Shown one piece after another: positions 32,537 to 43,037 of a stretch of DNA of 46,000 bases (position 1 is the stretch's first letter; each line of letters begins with the position of its first letter). Origin of the DNA: Mnemiopsis leidyi (lineage: Eukaryota > Ctenophora > Tentaculata > Lobata > Bolinopsidae); the NCBI GenBank assembly GCA_000226015.1, contig JH154669.1, forward strand, positions 132,816 through 178,815, in the 5' to 3' direction. Both the position numbers and the translations under genes were made by a program. The notes beneath the pieces were generated by a model. The model was not told where the DNA came from, did not search any database, and saw nothing but the letters and a program-made list of their open reading frames with translations.

Positions 32537-32826
32537 GCAGACAGGGGACTTGGAAAAAAGAGAAAATTTGGGAGGGATAAAGCAAAAAGGGTGGAAGGAA
32601 GGTGGTAGAAGGAAGATACCTAGAAGAGAGAGACAGAAGGAGGGGACAAAGAGAACGGAAAGACTGTAGGGAAGCAGGTCTTGGGAGGAGAGGGAGAAGA
32701 AGCAGGAAGGGTACGTTAAGGCAGTTTGATGGAGGAGGGAGAAAGGAGGAGAGGGAGGGGTAGGAATGTTGGAAAAGAGAGGATAGAGAAAAGATTTAAG
32801 GTGGGAGGTGCCGGTGGGAGGGTAGA
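32537..32826 (+). repeat. Purine-rich (GGA/GAA) tract, about 290 bp
   Basis: The plus strand is almost entirely A and G over 32,537–32,826, with very few pyrimidines. It is not a regular microsatellite. Such strand asymmetry can form triplex DNA, or act as a polypyrimidine tract if transcribed on the minus strand. Confidence 0.85.
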
Positions 32827-33315
32827 CATAATGGTTGATGGGGTGTTTTCAGTGATTTGTATACTTGTCTGCAACACTAGATGTGACTGAAATTTGCCCC
32901 TTTCTGCCTTTTAGTTTGTAGTATTCAAACCAAATCTACTCATCTTAGTACTTGAAAAGACAACAGTATGAGTATAAATTTAGGATGCTGGATGGGCGTG
33001 ACCTGTGATAAAAAGAACTCCTCCAGATTTCTCTTCTCTTTCTCTAAAGTTTATATTCTAACAAGCTGGCTGACAAAACCTTAAACCTCATTCACCAAAC
33101 CAGGTGCTTATCAAGAAAACAAAAATGTCAAGAAAACAAAAATGTCGGTTTCATACCATTGTTACAATTAAGAAAGTTAGGACAATATAAAAACAAAATA
33201 TAAGCTCTGTGCATGCTTTGTACACAGGTGCTACTTCTGGTGGCACAGGACACGCACAATAAGGCTTTGGTTAGAGTAATAACTTCATTGAAATTTAAGA
33301 AAAACTTAGACTTAC

Positions 33316-33355
33316 TTTATATTTTCCATTCAAGTATTTAACCACTTTTGTCTCT
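33316..33355 (-). CDS. Short exon (minus-strand gene)
   Basis: A 40-nt exon between TTTGTATTCAG and TATAAA|GTAAGTCTA, a full-consensus donor. Entered with two bases carried over it reads x-ETKVVKYLNGKYK and leaves in phase 0, matching the exon at 31,904–31,984. Basic and helical, it would extend the coiled coil. Very short exons are easy to find by chance, so support rests on the strong donor and the phase. Confidence 0.35.
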
Positions 33356-33359
33356 CTGA

Positions 33360-34060
33360 ATACAAATTGGAGTGGTGTGTCAAGTGATACTACGTAGATG
33401 CTCAAATTGGATCAAAATATAAATTGCTTCTAAATGGCATTGAAAAAATCCTGATATTTACATGTTTTTTTCCTATGAACTCATGAATTATCCCGAAATT
33501 AGTTGTTCATGGAAATATAACAAAGTAGAATATGAATAATAATAATAATCAGTCAATAAACTTTTTTAGTCCTATCATTTCATGATGTAGTTAAAGGTGT
33601 AGTTAAACTTAAAGTGGTTTTTGTCGACCCCTAAGCTTTGAGAAAATGGCCCCACAGGAGTGGAAAACGCCCTATCTCGAAGCACCAGTTCACATTCTAC
33701 CCCTTTGTAGAGCATTTTCAACTGGTGTGGTGGGAAATCCCACTTGTCGCGGTGATACCCGACTCACACAGCTAAAGCTGAACGAGAACGAATCGTTTCG
33801 TTAGAACGGTAGACTGATATAATCTCGTCAAAATCCCACCTGATAAGGTATGGCAACGACACCTGTACTCTAATCTGTTTTTAAGGAATGCTGGCTGCAG
33901 GATTTTATTTTATCAATTACAGTTTAGTTTCATACAATTGTTTAAACAGAGTTTTATTGAGTTTGAATGTATTGTATTGTCTTTTAGATCTTTTAAACAG
34001 CCCACGGCCTTGCTTTATATAAATTCAATTTCCTTTCTGAGCCTCAATTATTATACGTTA
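33360..34060. other. Non-coding stretch with one half of a diverged direct repeat
   Basis: 33,794–33,832 resembles 34,470–34,511, with shared words CGTTAGAACG, TAGAC and CTCGTCAAAA/TTCGTCAAAA. No gene seen. Confidence 0.4.
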
Positions 34061-34116
34061 TAACCAGGTGCTTACATTAAGCGCGCCGCGCGCGGCGTAA
34101 TGTAAGCACCTGGTTA
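34061..34116. repeat. 56-bp palindrome with GC-only core
   Basis: Perfect 19-bp arms (TAACCAGGTGCTTACATTA at 34,061–34,079 and its complement at 34,098–34,116) enclose an 18-bp spacer. The spacer holds its own perfect 14-bp palindrome, CGCCGCGCGCGGCG. Further GCGCGC words lie at about 34,208, 34,226 and 34,272, although CpG-rich words are rare elsewhere in the window. Confidence 0.95.
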
Positions 34117-35268
34117 GGCTAGGTGAATTAAAAAGCATCATCAGTGATCACCGCAACACTTGACACTGCGACAGTAAGTTATCAATTGCTATAACCTGAG
34201 CCCTTTTGCGCGCGCTTGTACAGCAGCGCGCGCCCTGATTCCTTGAATGAGGGACGGACAAAGTCAAACAACGCGCGCGAAAATACCTTATCTTTTGAAC
34301 GATTCCAACGAATACGATTAATTTGAAAACTGTACTCTTCCTTGGCTTACACGCCAAATTAACCCTTGATTTACTAAATTAAAAAAACCCCAGATAAATG
34401 AGATTAACCCAGGCTAGTTTTATTAACATCTCCTCCCAAATGTTTCTCAACAAAAGTAATCTTGTCGAGGTGTTTCCCGTTAGAACGTTAGACGGATATC
34501 ATTTCGTCAAAAGTAATCAGCCGTACTAGAATTTGAAGTTAGAGCAATTTTTGATTCAAAGAATTATCACATATTGAGTTTTATATTTAGTTGTTTGTTG
34601 TTGCCTAGCTTGTAGCTTTCTAGGAATGGTATAGTGGGTTTTACTTGTTTTTCTGAAAATACTTGTTTTTCTGGTCCACCTGTTGCCAAAATTTTAAACC
34701 TTGATCACATTATCAATCAAAACACTTAACACATCATTGGTTTTTTAAAACAGTAATAATCGTCATTAATTAATGTTAAATTGGTGCAATCTTGATTGTA
34801 TTATTATTATTCAGTACGTTCAAATTTGATCATACTGTCCTTCTTGTTTATACTGGACTTGTTCACACGACACAGTATTGGGCACTGAACGCCAAGCAGT
34901 TCATTTACCCATATGGGCTTTGCACAATTTCTTACTGATTTGCGATTGTAGCCCTGATAGTCGATGTGGTGCAGTTTTTTATCAAATCGCTCAGCAAATA
35001 TTTGGTGACATAGACCCTGTTTAACTTGATCATTCCAATCTTTATATTCGGCTTAATAATCTGTTGCTAACACACTTTAAAAGTGTTAAGATATCAATCA
35101 TAGTTTGTGACCAAATGATAGTTGAATAGATAAAGATAAATAACAGATAATTATATCAGCATCATCACACCTTATCTCTCAAAGTATCTTATAAGCTTTA
35201 AAAATTCAAAATATAAATCTAAAATACCAAAAGTTCAATCCTAATTAATGTTAATAAACCTTTTTCTA
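34117..35268. other. Non-coding stretch
   Basis: No gene seen. It holds the second half of the diverged direct repeat (34,470–34,511) and a short GCGCGC-rich patch. Confidence 0.4.
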
Positions 35269-35269
35269 G

Positions 35270-35416
35270 CTATAAAAGGTTCTCCTTGAGAAATTCATTC
35301 TGTCTCATTTTATTCTCAAAATAACTTTCACTTTCAATACGATTTAAGACCTCATCAGAAATATCCCAAAAGTTCACACAACTGTAGATTCCTAAGGCTT
35401 TAGTTTTGCAAAGGAA
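35270..35416 (-). pseudogene. Coding-like fragment, unrecognised
   Basis: The minus strand is open for 48 codons to a TAG at 35,270. It reads CKTKALGIYSCVNFWDISDE, then VLNRIESESYFENKMRQNEF and LKENLL. Composition is strongly protein-like, but the frame is cut upstream by a TAA, with another open frame continuing in a shifted register. This suggests a decayed mobile-element or host protein C-terminus. I do not recognise it. Confidence 0.35.
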
Positions 35417-35678
35417 TTAACTGGAATTGTTCATTTATGTATTGCATCTTAATTTATTTCATTTGCTAAGTAAATGTATGTGATAGCTACAAGATTTGAA
35501 GAGCACTTATTAAACCATTAAACCATCAGCGGTAAAAAGGCGCCTCGAAGTGGTACCCCTTGTATAAGGGCTAACTTGGAGATATTTATGAAAATATGGC
35601 TGTCTAAATAAATAGCGAATTAATTAAACCAAACACAGGATCTTGCAAACTTGTCCCTTATTTTCATGGTGATTTGGT

Positions 35679-35714
35679 GCCCCCTTATGACGGCTCTCCC
35701 AGTCATAAGGGGGC
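35679..35714. repeat. 13-bp perfect inverted repeat
   Basis: GCCCCCTTATGAC (35,679–35,691) pairs with GTCATAAGGGGGC (35,702–35,714) around a 10-nt loop, giving a stable hairpin. Confidence 0.9.
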
Positions 35715-36339
35715 GTCTCCCTCTTTTTAGCCATACAGAGGCACTGACACCAAAGTGACATCCCTTTGGGATTGGCACGACTTATGCTTTAAAGTATTTA
35801 TCTTTAGAGTGACAGCAACTGTGATTTCGAGATGTACAACAGCATCATTCAAATCATGATTCTTCTTGCTTGGCTATTCTTCAATCCTGGACTCTGGCAA
35901 GGATATTGTGCTGGCCTTTTGCAGCTTCACACTACTATCAAATTCAAGATAATGACTTCAATGACTCTCTGACATACTAATCGGTGCTGTGACCACAATT
36001 TGTTGACATTTTGCTTTTGTATTCCATTGATTTTATGATGAAGGATCTTTAAGATTTATCATCCTCCTCAGTTACCTTTCACCTAATGATGTTTAAAATC
36101 TTCGAAAAATTGAGACACCTCCCCAGAAAAACCGTTATTCATAAATATTTGAATTATTCTTGTAATTGTGGTCACTCACATAGCTCTGTGTTTACAACCT
36201 TTAAAGTTGCAAATTTTCCCACAAAAATAAAGAATGGTCATGATTGAGCAAGACCCTAATTTTTCGTCATTTAAAAGCATAGATTAAACAATGAATATAA
36301 ATGAATATAAATAATACCAGATCCCCAAATCCCATAAGA

Positions 36340-36608
36340 GTGTGCTAAATTGTATAATGGTACATGTCTGTTTAGCAGTAAGGGAAATTTCCTGATATTC
36401 CAACGAACATTGCCTGGTCTCAATTGACAGTATCAAAGGTTTTTTGAAAGTCAACGAAACAAACATAGACCCTGAATTTATGTTTTCCAGTGTATTTGTC
36501 AATTAATGATCTGAAATTAAGGATGTGGTCATTTGTTTTGATACCCCTGCAAAAGCTGAGCTGTTCCTTGGGCTCCATAAATGGGCAGTATATTTTTTTA
36601 TGGAACAT
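36340..36608 (-). pseudogene. Non-LTR retrotransposon reverse transcriptase fragment
   Basis: The minus frame contains EQLSFCRGIKTNDHI, then KYTGKHKFRVYVCFVDFQK and TFDTV. This matches the EQxGFRxGxSTxD block and motif A (FVDFxKAFDxV, with the first catalytic Asp) of LINE reverse transcriptases. A stop follows directly. A shifted frame continues with a weak match (RWNIRKFPLLLNRH) to the next block. It is a short, broken piece ending 32 bp before the plus-strand exon at 36,641. Confidence 0.75.
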
Positions 36609-36640
36609 ATGGTTATATTTAACCCCTATAATTATTCCAG

Positions 36641-36844
36641 GATGTCTTTAGCAGCCGCATCACTTAGTGAAGGTGCTGCTGAACCATCTTCTACCGGATC
36701 AGAGGATTCCTTAGTGATACCTCCCAGCCAAGTTTGTGCTCGATCTTATGATTCAATTGATTCACTCTGCCCCAATGTGCGGCCATTCATCAATAATTCA
36801 AGGCAATCCTTGGATTCGATGGGATCTTATGAATCTCTACCAAG
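36641..36844 (+). CDS. Serine-rich protein, exon A
   Basis: Acceptor ATTATTCCAG (36,640), donor CCAAG|GTAAAA (36,845). The only open frame begins with ATG at 36,642. It gives 67 codons starting MSLAAASLSEGAAEPSSTGS, with SYDSIDSLCPN and QSLDSMGSYESLP further on, and leaves in phase 2. The Ser/Asp-rich, unstructured composition looks like a regulatory cytoplasmic tail with many phosphorylation sites. The ATG right after the acceptor may be the true start or merely internal. Confidence 0.6.
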
Positions 36845-37002
36845 GTAAAACTGTCTTTTTAATAAGTTTATATATTATTTGCAGATTATTGCGATACCCA
36901 CTGCACCTGGTGATTTTCATATGTACAGTTCAACTGATGTTCGTTTAAATATCATGAATCTGATTGTTTCCTTTCAAATATTTTTACGATCAAAAATTTC
37001 AG

Positions 37003-37080
37003 ATGTTACTCGATCCCTAACTCTGAAAACCCCAATAAAGTTGAAACACTTGGTGCTGGCAGATTCAATACATGGTCAAA
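37003..37080 (+). CDS. Serine-rich protein, exon B
   Basis: Acceptor AAAAATTTCAG (37,002), donor TCAAA|GTAAGTATC (full consensus). Phase 2 in and out, matching exon A. It reads R-CYSIPNSENPNKVETLGAGR then FNTWS. An alternative acceptor at 36,884 gives a frame that does not fit exon A. Confidence 0.6.
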
Positions 37081-37288
37081 GTAAGTATCTATCATATCGA
37101 TTATTGAAATACTTAATGGAGGTACCAAAGAGATGTACATACAATATAGTATCATATCTATCCTTTATTTTATATATGTCTCGAGAATCTATTGGTATTT
37201 AAACAGTCACTTCATCTCGTGGTACACTGAATTTATGTCAACCGACTTGGAAAATTTAAATTCCTTATTCATATTTTCCTCCCCAAAG

Positions 37289-37358
37289 AAATTCCGCTAT
37301 TTCCAGTAGCTCTCAGTATGTTGACCGAATTGCAAAATCAATATGTTGTCGACGTTAG
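37289..37358 (+). CDS. Serine-rich protein, last exon
   Basis: A pyrimidine-rich acceptor (TTTTCCTCCCCAAAG, 37,288) leads in phase 2 into K-NSAISSSSQYVDRIAKSI and CCRR, stop TAG at 37,356. Exons A to C join without a stop to give 116 residues if translation begins at 36,642. The C-terminal Cys-Cys with basic residues could be S-acylated. The family is unknown, and upstream exons may exist. Confidence 0.55.
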
Positions 37359-38365
37359 TTAGAAATTTCTCCCGTGCCAATAATGAGGAATGTGTACAGT
37401 ATGTCACCTGTTCACGGCTTAAAGCAATCACGAATTGATGGCACTCAATCATTTGAAGTCAATTCTCGGTCCCAAAGTGATGTTCTATGGAGTCATCCGT
37501 GAAAATAGAAATCAAATTCTCTTCCAGAACCACATCGCAAATCTCTCGAGATTATTAACCACCAGTCCACAGATTCTCCTTTGCTGTGATTGATATTGGT
37601 CATACACAAAGACTGAGTAATGGCTTTACCGACACCTGTCAATGGCCGGGATTTATTAATATGGACAAATGAGAGACCAGTTACGTGAAATGCTAGTGTA
37701 CCCTTCACTTTACACGTACTAGCTAATATACAAAATTATATTATATTTATATGTTTAAGTCCATTTTAAATCCGTGTCACCCAACGATTCTAAGTTCTTG
37801 AAAAAACGTCCTCCCTTCTGGACAAATTACCAGGCTTGGTCAGTGCTTTTTACAATGAATCATGTAACGCCTAAAAATTGGGCTCCCTTTCAAACTTGTA
37901 TGGCTCACATGTAAAGGTTCTTTACGGTTAAAATCTCCTTTTAAGGGCCGGGCGACCAGCTGAGTTGTCCCAACCTTCTTCTACCGAGACAAGTTTACTG
38001 GCAGACGTGTCCTAGGTAGAAAAGGAACACTTGTAAAATTACAGCTCATCGGCTCCTTCCTACGATCGTGCTGTAAATGTAGTCCGGGATGGGCGGGTGA
38101 AGTGTTCCCAAGTACCCGAACTTTGTCTGGAAGTACTTAGTGTAACTATCACGAAATTGTTAACGTTTTAAAGTTTAGCTGAGTGCTAGAGCTGCTGTAA
38201 AGGTTTCGTTCCCAGCCTGGCGTCAACCATCTTTTCGGCTGGTTCTAAACTCTAATAAGCTGCAGTATTTAATGCCGAACTTTAAATCGTACAGAGCTTA
38301 TCGGATCTCGATTATATGTACAGAAGTGTGAACAAGTGAGACTCGCAGCACGCCACTGTCTATCG
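37359..38365. other. Non-coding stretch
   Basis: No gene seen; 3' UTR of the preceding gene, then spacer. Confidence 0.4.
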
Positions 38366-38367
38366 CC

Positions 38368-38690
38368 TTATATACTGCTGCACAACCATTCCACCCAGTA
38401 TGACAAACATCCACCAATGACAGCGCTAGTTCCGCATCACGTGGAAGCTCCCAACCAATCACAGCTCTGGTTTCCTGGTCACGTGCGTGGTTTCCACCAA
38501 TGAGAGAACGTTCTGGTTGAGCTATATCTGTGTTGTTATGACAGGTTGTAAGAGTGAAGTTCTCCCGTGTTACTGTTTGCATAGCCAGAGTAACATGTAC
38601 CGTCGCTGTGTTATCATGTGTTGCTTGTGCTCCACGTGTCCTTGAATCATAAATACCTGTTTGTTTGTTTGCTTGTTCCATCGTTTGTGC
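38368..38690 (+). promoter_or_regulatory. Promoter-like cluster: 3 CCAAT, 2 CACGTG at 42-bp period
   Basis: CCAAT at 38,414, 38,455 and 38,497 and CACGTG at 38,438 and 38,480 form a degenerate tandem repeat of 41–42 bp. Read on the minus strand both pairs are ATTGG-N11-CACGTG. A TATATA lies at about 38,370 and another CACGTG at 38,634. It stands 190–280 bp before the ATG at 38,693. NF-Y and bHLH-zip factors (USF/Myc type) are the expected binders from known site preferences. Confidence 0.5.
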
Positions 38691-38692
38691 CC

Positions 38693-38799
38693 ATGCGGCG
38701 ACGTGATGGGACGGTTGAAGTGCCGAACATCAGAGTCGATAAAACAGTTGTGAGTCCTGAAGATGAGCTCAAGCCGTTACCAGATATCTTAACCAGAAG
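38693..38799 (+). CDS. Candidate first coding exon
   Basis: ATG in fair context (GTGCCCATGCGG) opens 35 codons: MRRRDGTVEVPNIRVDKTVV then SPEDELKPLPDILTR, ending at CAGAAG|GTATGA in phase 2. The charged, proline-containing peptide looks like a real N-terminus, and the promoter-like cluster lies just upstream. The next exon was not found: the nearest acceptors in phase lead quickly to stops. Confidence 0.35.
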
Positions 38800-39325
38800 G
38801 TATGATATTATCTTAGATTCTAGAAAGAAAGTATGATATGATCCGGGATTCTTACCTCAAGGCAAAATATGAACCTGCAAATGTTTGTATCACAAGTGCA
38901 TTTTTTTATTGTAGGTTACTGTTAAAACGCTGATTTGGGGCCGTCATTCATGTAACATAAGACACCATTATTTTGCCTAGAATTCCGAAGCTACAGGCAC
39001 CGCCCTAAAACCATAATATAACTTAATTTCGGAAAAAAGTAGGCGTCACCTTCTTGACTGTAACATCATGACGTAATTATATTATAGATTTATTGAACTA
39101 ACAGCGGGATATTATTATAAAGCTATCCGAGATCTCTGTAATCCCCCAAATTTGACAACATTAAACGTCAGTACTGCTTGTGGCTCGCAGTTCACAAGAA
39201 TTCCCTAATTTGGATGTTTGTTGAATGCTGAAGTGAGACTTTACATGAGCGATATAATTTTCTTTCAAATGAGTTGGACACAGTTTAATTACGAAATAGA
39301 AATACGGGGGCGAAACGGTGAACCA
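38800..39325. other. Non-coding stretch, possible intron
   Basis: No exon supported. A 19-nt stretch at about 38,854–38,872 has both splice signals on the minus strand, but is too short to trust. Confidence 0.3.
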
Positions 39326-39328
39326 AAA

Positions 39329-39502
39329 GGAGTAACGTTAGGAGTAAAGTTAGGAGTAAAGTTAGGAGTAAAGTTAGGAGTAAAGAAAGGAGTAAAGAAA
39401 GAAGTAAAGAAAGGAGTACAGAAAGGAGTAAAGTTAGGAGTAAAGTTAGGAGTAAAGTTAGGAGTAAAGTTAGAAGTAAAGTTAGGAGAAAAAAGGAGTT
39501 AA
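39329..39502 (+). repeat. 12-bp minisatellite encoding (GVKL/GVKK)n if translated
   Basis: About 14 units close to GGAGTAAAGTTA. In the plus frame, with an ATG at 39,218, they would give a Lys-rich Gly-Val-Lys-Leu repeat of about 60 residues ending at TAA 39,500. The variants change whole codons (TTA to AAA), but no splice or promoter evidence shows translation. I treat it as a repeat. Confidence 0.85.
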
Positions 39503-39504
39503 AT

Positions 39505-40290
39505 TAGGAGTGGATTTAATTTTGATTTGTTGCTTTGTTGCAACCTTGGGAAAGTGGACCTTGCTATCACAAAAAAGAACGTGTCGATTACATCTCCTTT
39601 TAAGGTAAACTTTTTTCTCGAAAAGTTCATTATCTAATTCTCAGGTTGATAAATACAAAGGGTCAAGGAGATGTCAAAAGTTATAAAAACTTAAAAATTT
39701 GACTATTTTCCACGGTTCACCGCCCATCATTGCAGCAAACTGGTGACTTAGTGAGCTCGGGGAATGCGACTCGTACTCTGTACTCAAAACCTGAAATCTC
39801 ATAGATTTCGCGGCCAAGTTTTTATTTACTTATCACCCGCTCTGTGCAATAACCAGGAGATCACATACGATCTATCTATGTCGATCAGGGCTGGGAAGCC
39901 ATTAAAATGTTCACGTTTATTTCTGTATTGGTAGCAAAGTACTGCTGCATTAGTCCTGGCAAAGTTACATGCTTCTAGAAGTTTCGTTGTACAGTCAGTA
40001 CCTTTATCAAAACAGACTGAATCTCTTTAATCGATTATTTTGGATCTAAACAAAACTTGACCAACGGATGTAAGTTTATCCGCAATTCTATTGCTCAAGC
40101 TCATTGACCCTTTCGCTTCCGATTAAAGTGTGAAGGGATGGTTAAATTTAATTTGATGTGACGCAGCCAAAAGGAAGCTCGAAAAGGCTGAAATAGAAGC
40201 AGATCAGAGCACAAAAATGAGCATGTTAAGAATTGGTCTTTATGCTTTCTCAAATTAAGTGATTTTATGATTGATGTATTCTCATCCCTC
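39505..40290. other. Non-coding stretch
   Basis: No gene supported. A minus-strand open stretch around 40,040–40,125 (SMSLSNRIADKLTSVGQVLF) looks coding-like but lacks a clear donor. Confidence 0.3.
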
Positions 40291-40292
40291 AC

Positions 40293-40330
40293 CTGGACTT
40301 CCACTCTATCTTGAAACTCAATTTCATAGA
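40293..40330 (-). CDS. Short candidate exon (minus-strand gene)
   Basis: A 38-nt stretch between TTATGCAGCTTCAG and GTCCAG|GTGAGG. With one base carried in it reads YEIEFQDRVEVQ and leaves in phase 0. It may lie upstream of the exon at 33,316, but that one needs an incoming phase of 2, so at least one exon between them would be missing. Confidence 0.3.
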
Positions 40331-41094
40331 CTGAAGCTGCATAAACTTTACACTAAAACAGTCGGCTCTAAAGCTTTGGAATCTATGTTCAAGACTAGCA
40401 TATAATGTATCATTATTGGATAGGAAATATTATTAACTAATTAGCTGACCAACTTAGGCACGTTTCGCTTGGTTGGAGAATGCCATGCCCACTAAGTATA
40501 CACTATACACCAATGTTTTATTCAATATAGTTGAACTATGTTTATCAGGACAAGTGTTTCCCTTTATGTGAATTTAGTTATGATCGTGTGAAAAAGTTAC
40601 TAGTTTTATCGTAACATTTAATCATTTAATCGAATAAAAAACACCTTGTTTTCAAGGTTGCAAGACTTTCGCATTTCAATACATTTCGTTTGAGTGAACT
40701 TGTACTGTAGTATAATTTTCCTGACAACGTTTACTTTTTATTTCAACAAAACTTAACAATTGAGTAGCCGCATGAAACTTTAATTCTATTCAAAGTGTTA
40801 CATTGAGTTTAATATCTTATATAGTGCAGTGTGCTGTGAGTATGCATTGTTCATTCTCTCTAACAATTCACACACGTACAAGTTTCACTGCTACGGAAAT
40901 TTAGTTCTTGAGTACTCGAAGAATATTCTGCGAACCTTCTTGCCCCAAGGCTGAAAATTGACAGGGCATCTTGAGTCTACAACCTCAGTCTTTACGGTAT
41001 TGTCCCTTCATTTTTCAGAATAAAAACTTGGAAGTATCTAACAAGCCTTTGGCATAACTGCTGGGACTTTATAAAGAAGATTGGTTTATGAAAA
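40331..41094. other. Non-coding stretch
   Basis: AT-rich; no gene or repeat seen. Confidence 0.4.
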
Positions 41095-41095
41095 A

Positions 41096-41345
41096 GAAGA
41101 GCTTCTTAAGACGCCCGGTTTATTAAGAAAATGGGCTTATTAAGAGGAATTCATCAAGATGAGGAATTTATTGAGAAAAAGGATTTATTAAAAAAAGGGA
41201 TCAGGGCTTTATTTAGATGAGGCATTTATTAAGAAGAGGGCTTTATCAAGATAAGGGATTTATTAAGAAGAGGGCTTTATCAAGATGAGAGATTTATCAA
41301 GATGAGGGATTTATTAAGAAGAGGGATTTATTAAGAAGAGGGATT
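41096..41345. repeat. Degenerate 17-bp minisatellite
   Basis: Many copies of GGATTTATTAAGAAGAG and GGCTTTATCAAGATGAG alternate through this stretch, more regular toward its right end. Confidence 0.85.
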
Positions 41346-42820
41346 GGGACGGTGGTCTATCCTCCTCAGCTCTGATTTAAGCTCATATCCACAAGATTCG
41401 TAATCATTTTCTCGCAGAATGACTCATCTAGTATTGTGGTCTAGATTAAACTGACGTATTGATAGGCAAGGGTCGCTGCACAGGCCCGTGCAGCTGCACC
41501 AGAGTCACAATTAATGAGCCCACCCTCGTTCTCGTGACTACTTCTTGTCTAGCACTTTGGAAGAAGTTGCAACATGAGCTGCTCCTCAATAGTCTCAAAA
41601 CTGCATCCTCGTGGGCGTGTAAAACAGTTCGCTGCAAGATAGTCCTCGGAGTTAATTCGAATATTTGAATCCTCTGCTGTTTGATTCTACACTGCTCAAG
41701 GCAAAGTTCTTGATCTGACGTTTCAAAATTTAGTTAACAAATTTAGGCTATTTGATTTAGGAGACAGAATGGCACCATTACCCTACTTTGTAGAACCGAA
41801 CTTACGTGACTAAATTCTCTGATGAAATAGTTAACTGTAGTTCACTTTCTTGATGTGGCGGCAAGTATGTACAAACAGGAATTTTAAATTAAAATTTGAT
41901 TATGGGTTAATATTCATTATGTGCTTTAAGTATTAAAACTTCTCTAAGGAAAGTGGTTAAACGGCTTTGATGCATAAGTTTCTGGTCAACTTCTAAGTAG
42001 GTACTCAAAGCTTCAAGTGCTGCTAAATTGAAGCTTCAAGTTGATAAAAGGTTTATTACATTTTTTGTCAGGTCTTTTATTTCTTGTAGTACATAAATCG
42101 ATAGTTATAAGTCAATGACAATAAACTGTCAAACCAAAAAATTACTGGAAGATATCTCCAACGGTTTAAAGGATACGGTTTTAGAAATATCAAATACGGT
42201 TAAGAATAAGGTTAATTAATTGACAACGCTCACCCAATTCCCCTACGTATCTCTATGATAAACCTGCTATATGTTCAATCTCATCCTATCAATCAGTGTT
42301 CCCAATTAATTTTCTTATTAATTTAATCACTGCGTATCATACTTATAACTCTCCCCGCCGATCAGACATCAACAAGTTTCACTGAATACAGTTCCCCCAA
42401 CTCTTCTCTTGAGATGATACAAATGTAGAGAGAGAGAGAGGGTTGTCATATTGGTTTTGTCGCGACATTCTGCTAGGAGTTTTAAGTCCTGGGAGGATAA
42501 TAAAGGGCAAAACTCTATTTATAGTAAGTCGTCCTGTCAAAGTTGTTTCAATCAACTGATTTCCTTGGCTCAGTTCGAGTCTGATAAATGCTGGCGTTTA
42601 TTACCTAATTGTGGAGGTCAACTGCTGCAACTTTAGTACATTAGTACAATAATTTCATGGCGGTAAATTTGTTCGGTTGCTCATATAGATACTGCAGATA
42701 CTGTATATACATGGGGTTTACAAAAATACCACTGTTGTTCTATTGTGCCATGTATTTTACCATCACGAATCTCAGTGGATCTTGTGGGGACTAATTTTAA
42801 CTTGGAGACTAGGTATAGAA
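41346..42820. other. Non-coding stretch
   Basis: No supported gene. 41,446–41,668 is open on both strands and richer in GC, without splice signals. A short (GA)n lies at 42,427–42,441. Confidence 0.3.
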
Positions 42821-42824
42821 TACT

Positions 42825-43037
42825 TTATTTTTGGTCAAACCACTTTTGTTTTTTGGCGTTATGGGTTTGCTTTAAGAGCTTTTTGATTCGCTGCTCCATA
42901 GATTTTTTAGAAGTGAGCGTACATTTGTCACCTTGCGTAGCAGCAGTAACTCCTTCTAGATGTCTCCCTGACAGAATAGCAGTGCCTTGCAAAGTGTTAT
43001 TTGCCCTGGGCGTCTTTAAATTAGATTTTTTGTGAAA
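42825..43037 (-). pseudogene. Non-LTR retrotransposon fragment (endonuclease–RT linker)
   Basis: Seventy codons without a start, ending SKKSMEQRIKKLLKQTHNA and KKQKWFDQK before TAA. The KKxKWFDxxC block followed by Lys/Leu-rich helices is typical of the segment between endonuclease and reverse transcriptase in LINE ORF2. Beyond the stop the same frame resumes with LVSKLKLVPTRSTEIRDGKI, which fits that region. Start and end are decayed. Confidence 0.45.

Noticed and set aside
36885-37002. Alternative exon from the acceptor at 36,884 (IIAIPTAPGDF frame)
   Set aside because: It would leave a 40-nt intron and the frame does not fit exon A; the acceptor at 37,002 fits exactly.
38298-38681. 127-codon minus-strand ORF
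   Set aside because: It lies across the CCAAT/CACGTG repeats and TATA-like sequence, has no domain, and better fits a promoter region read in a free frame.
41446-41668. Overlapping plus and minus ORFs
   Set aside because: Both are about 65 codons with no splice signal or known motif; a GC-richer patch gives longer frames by chance.
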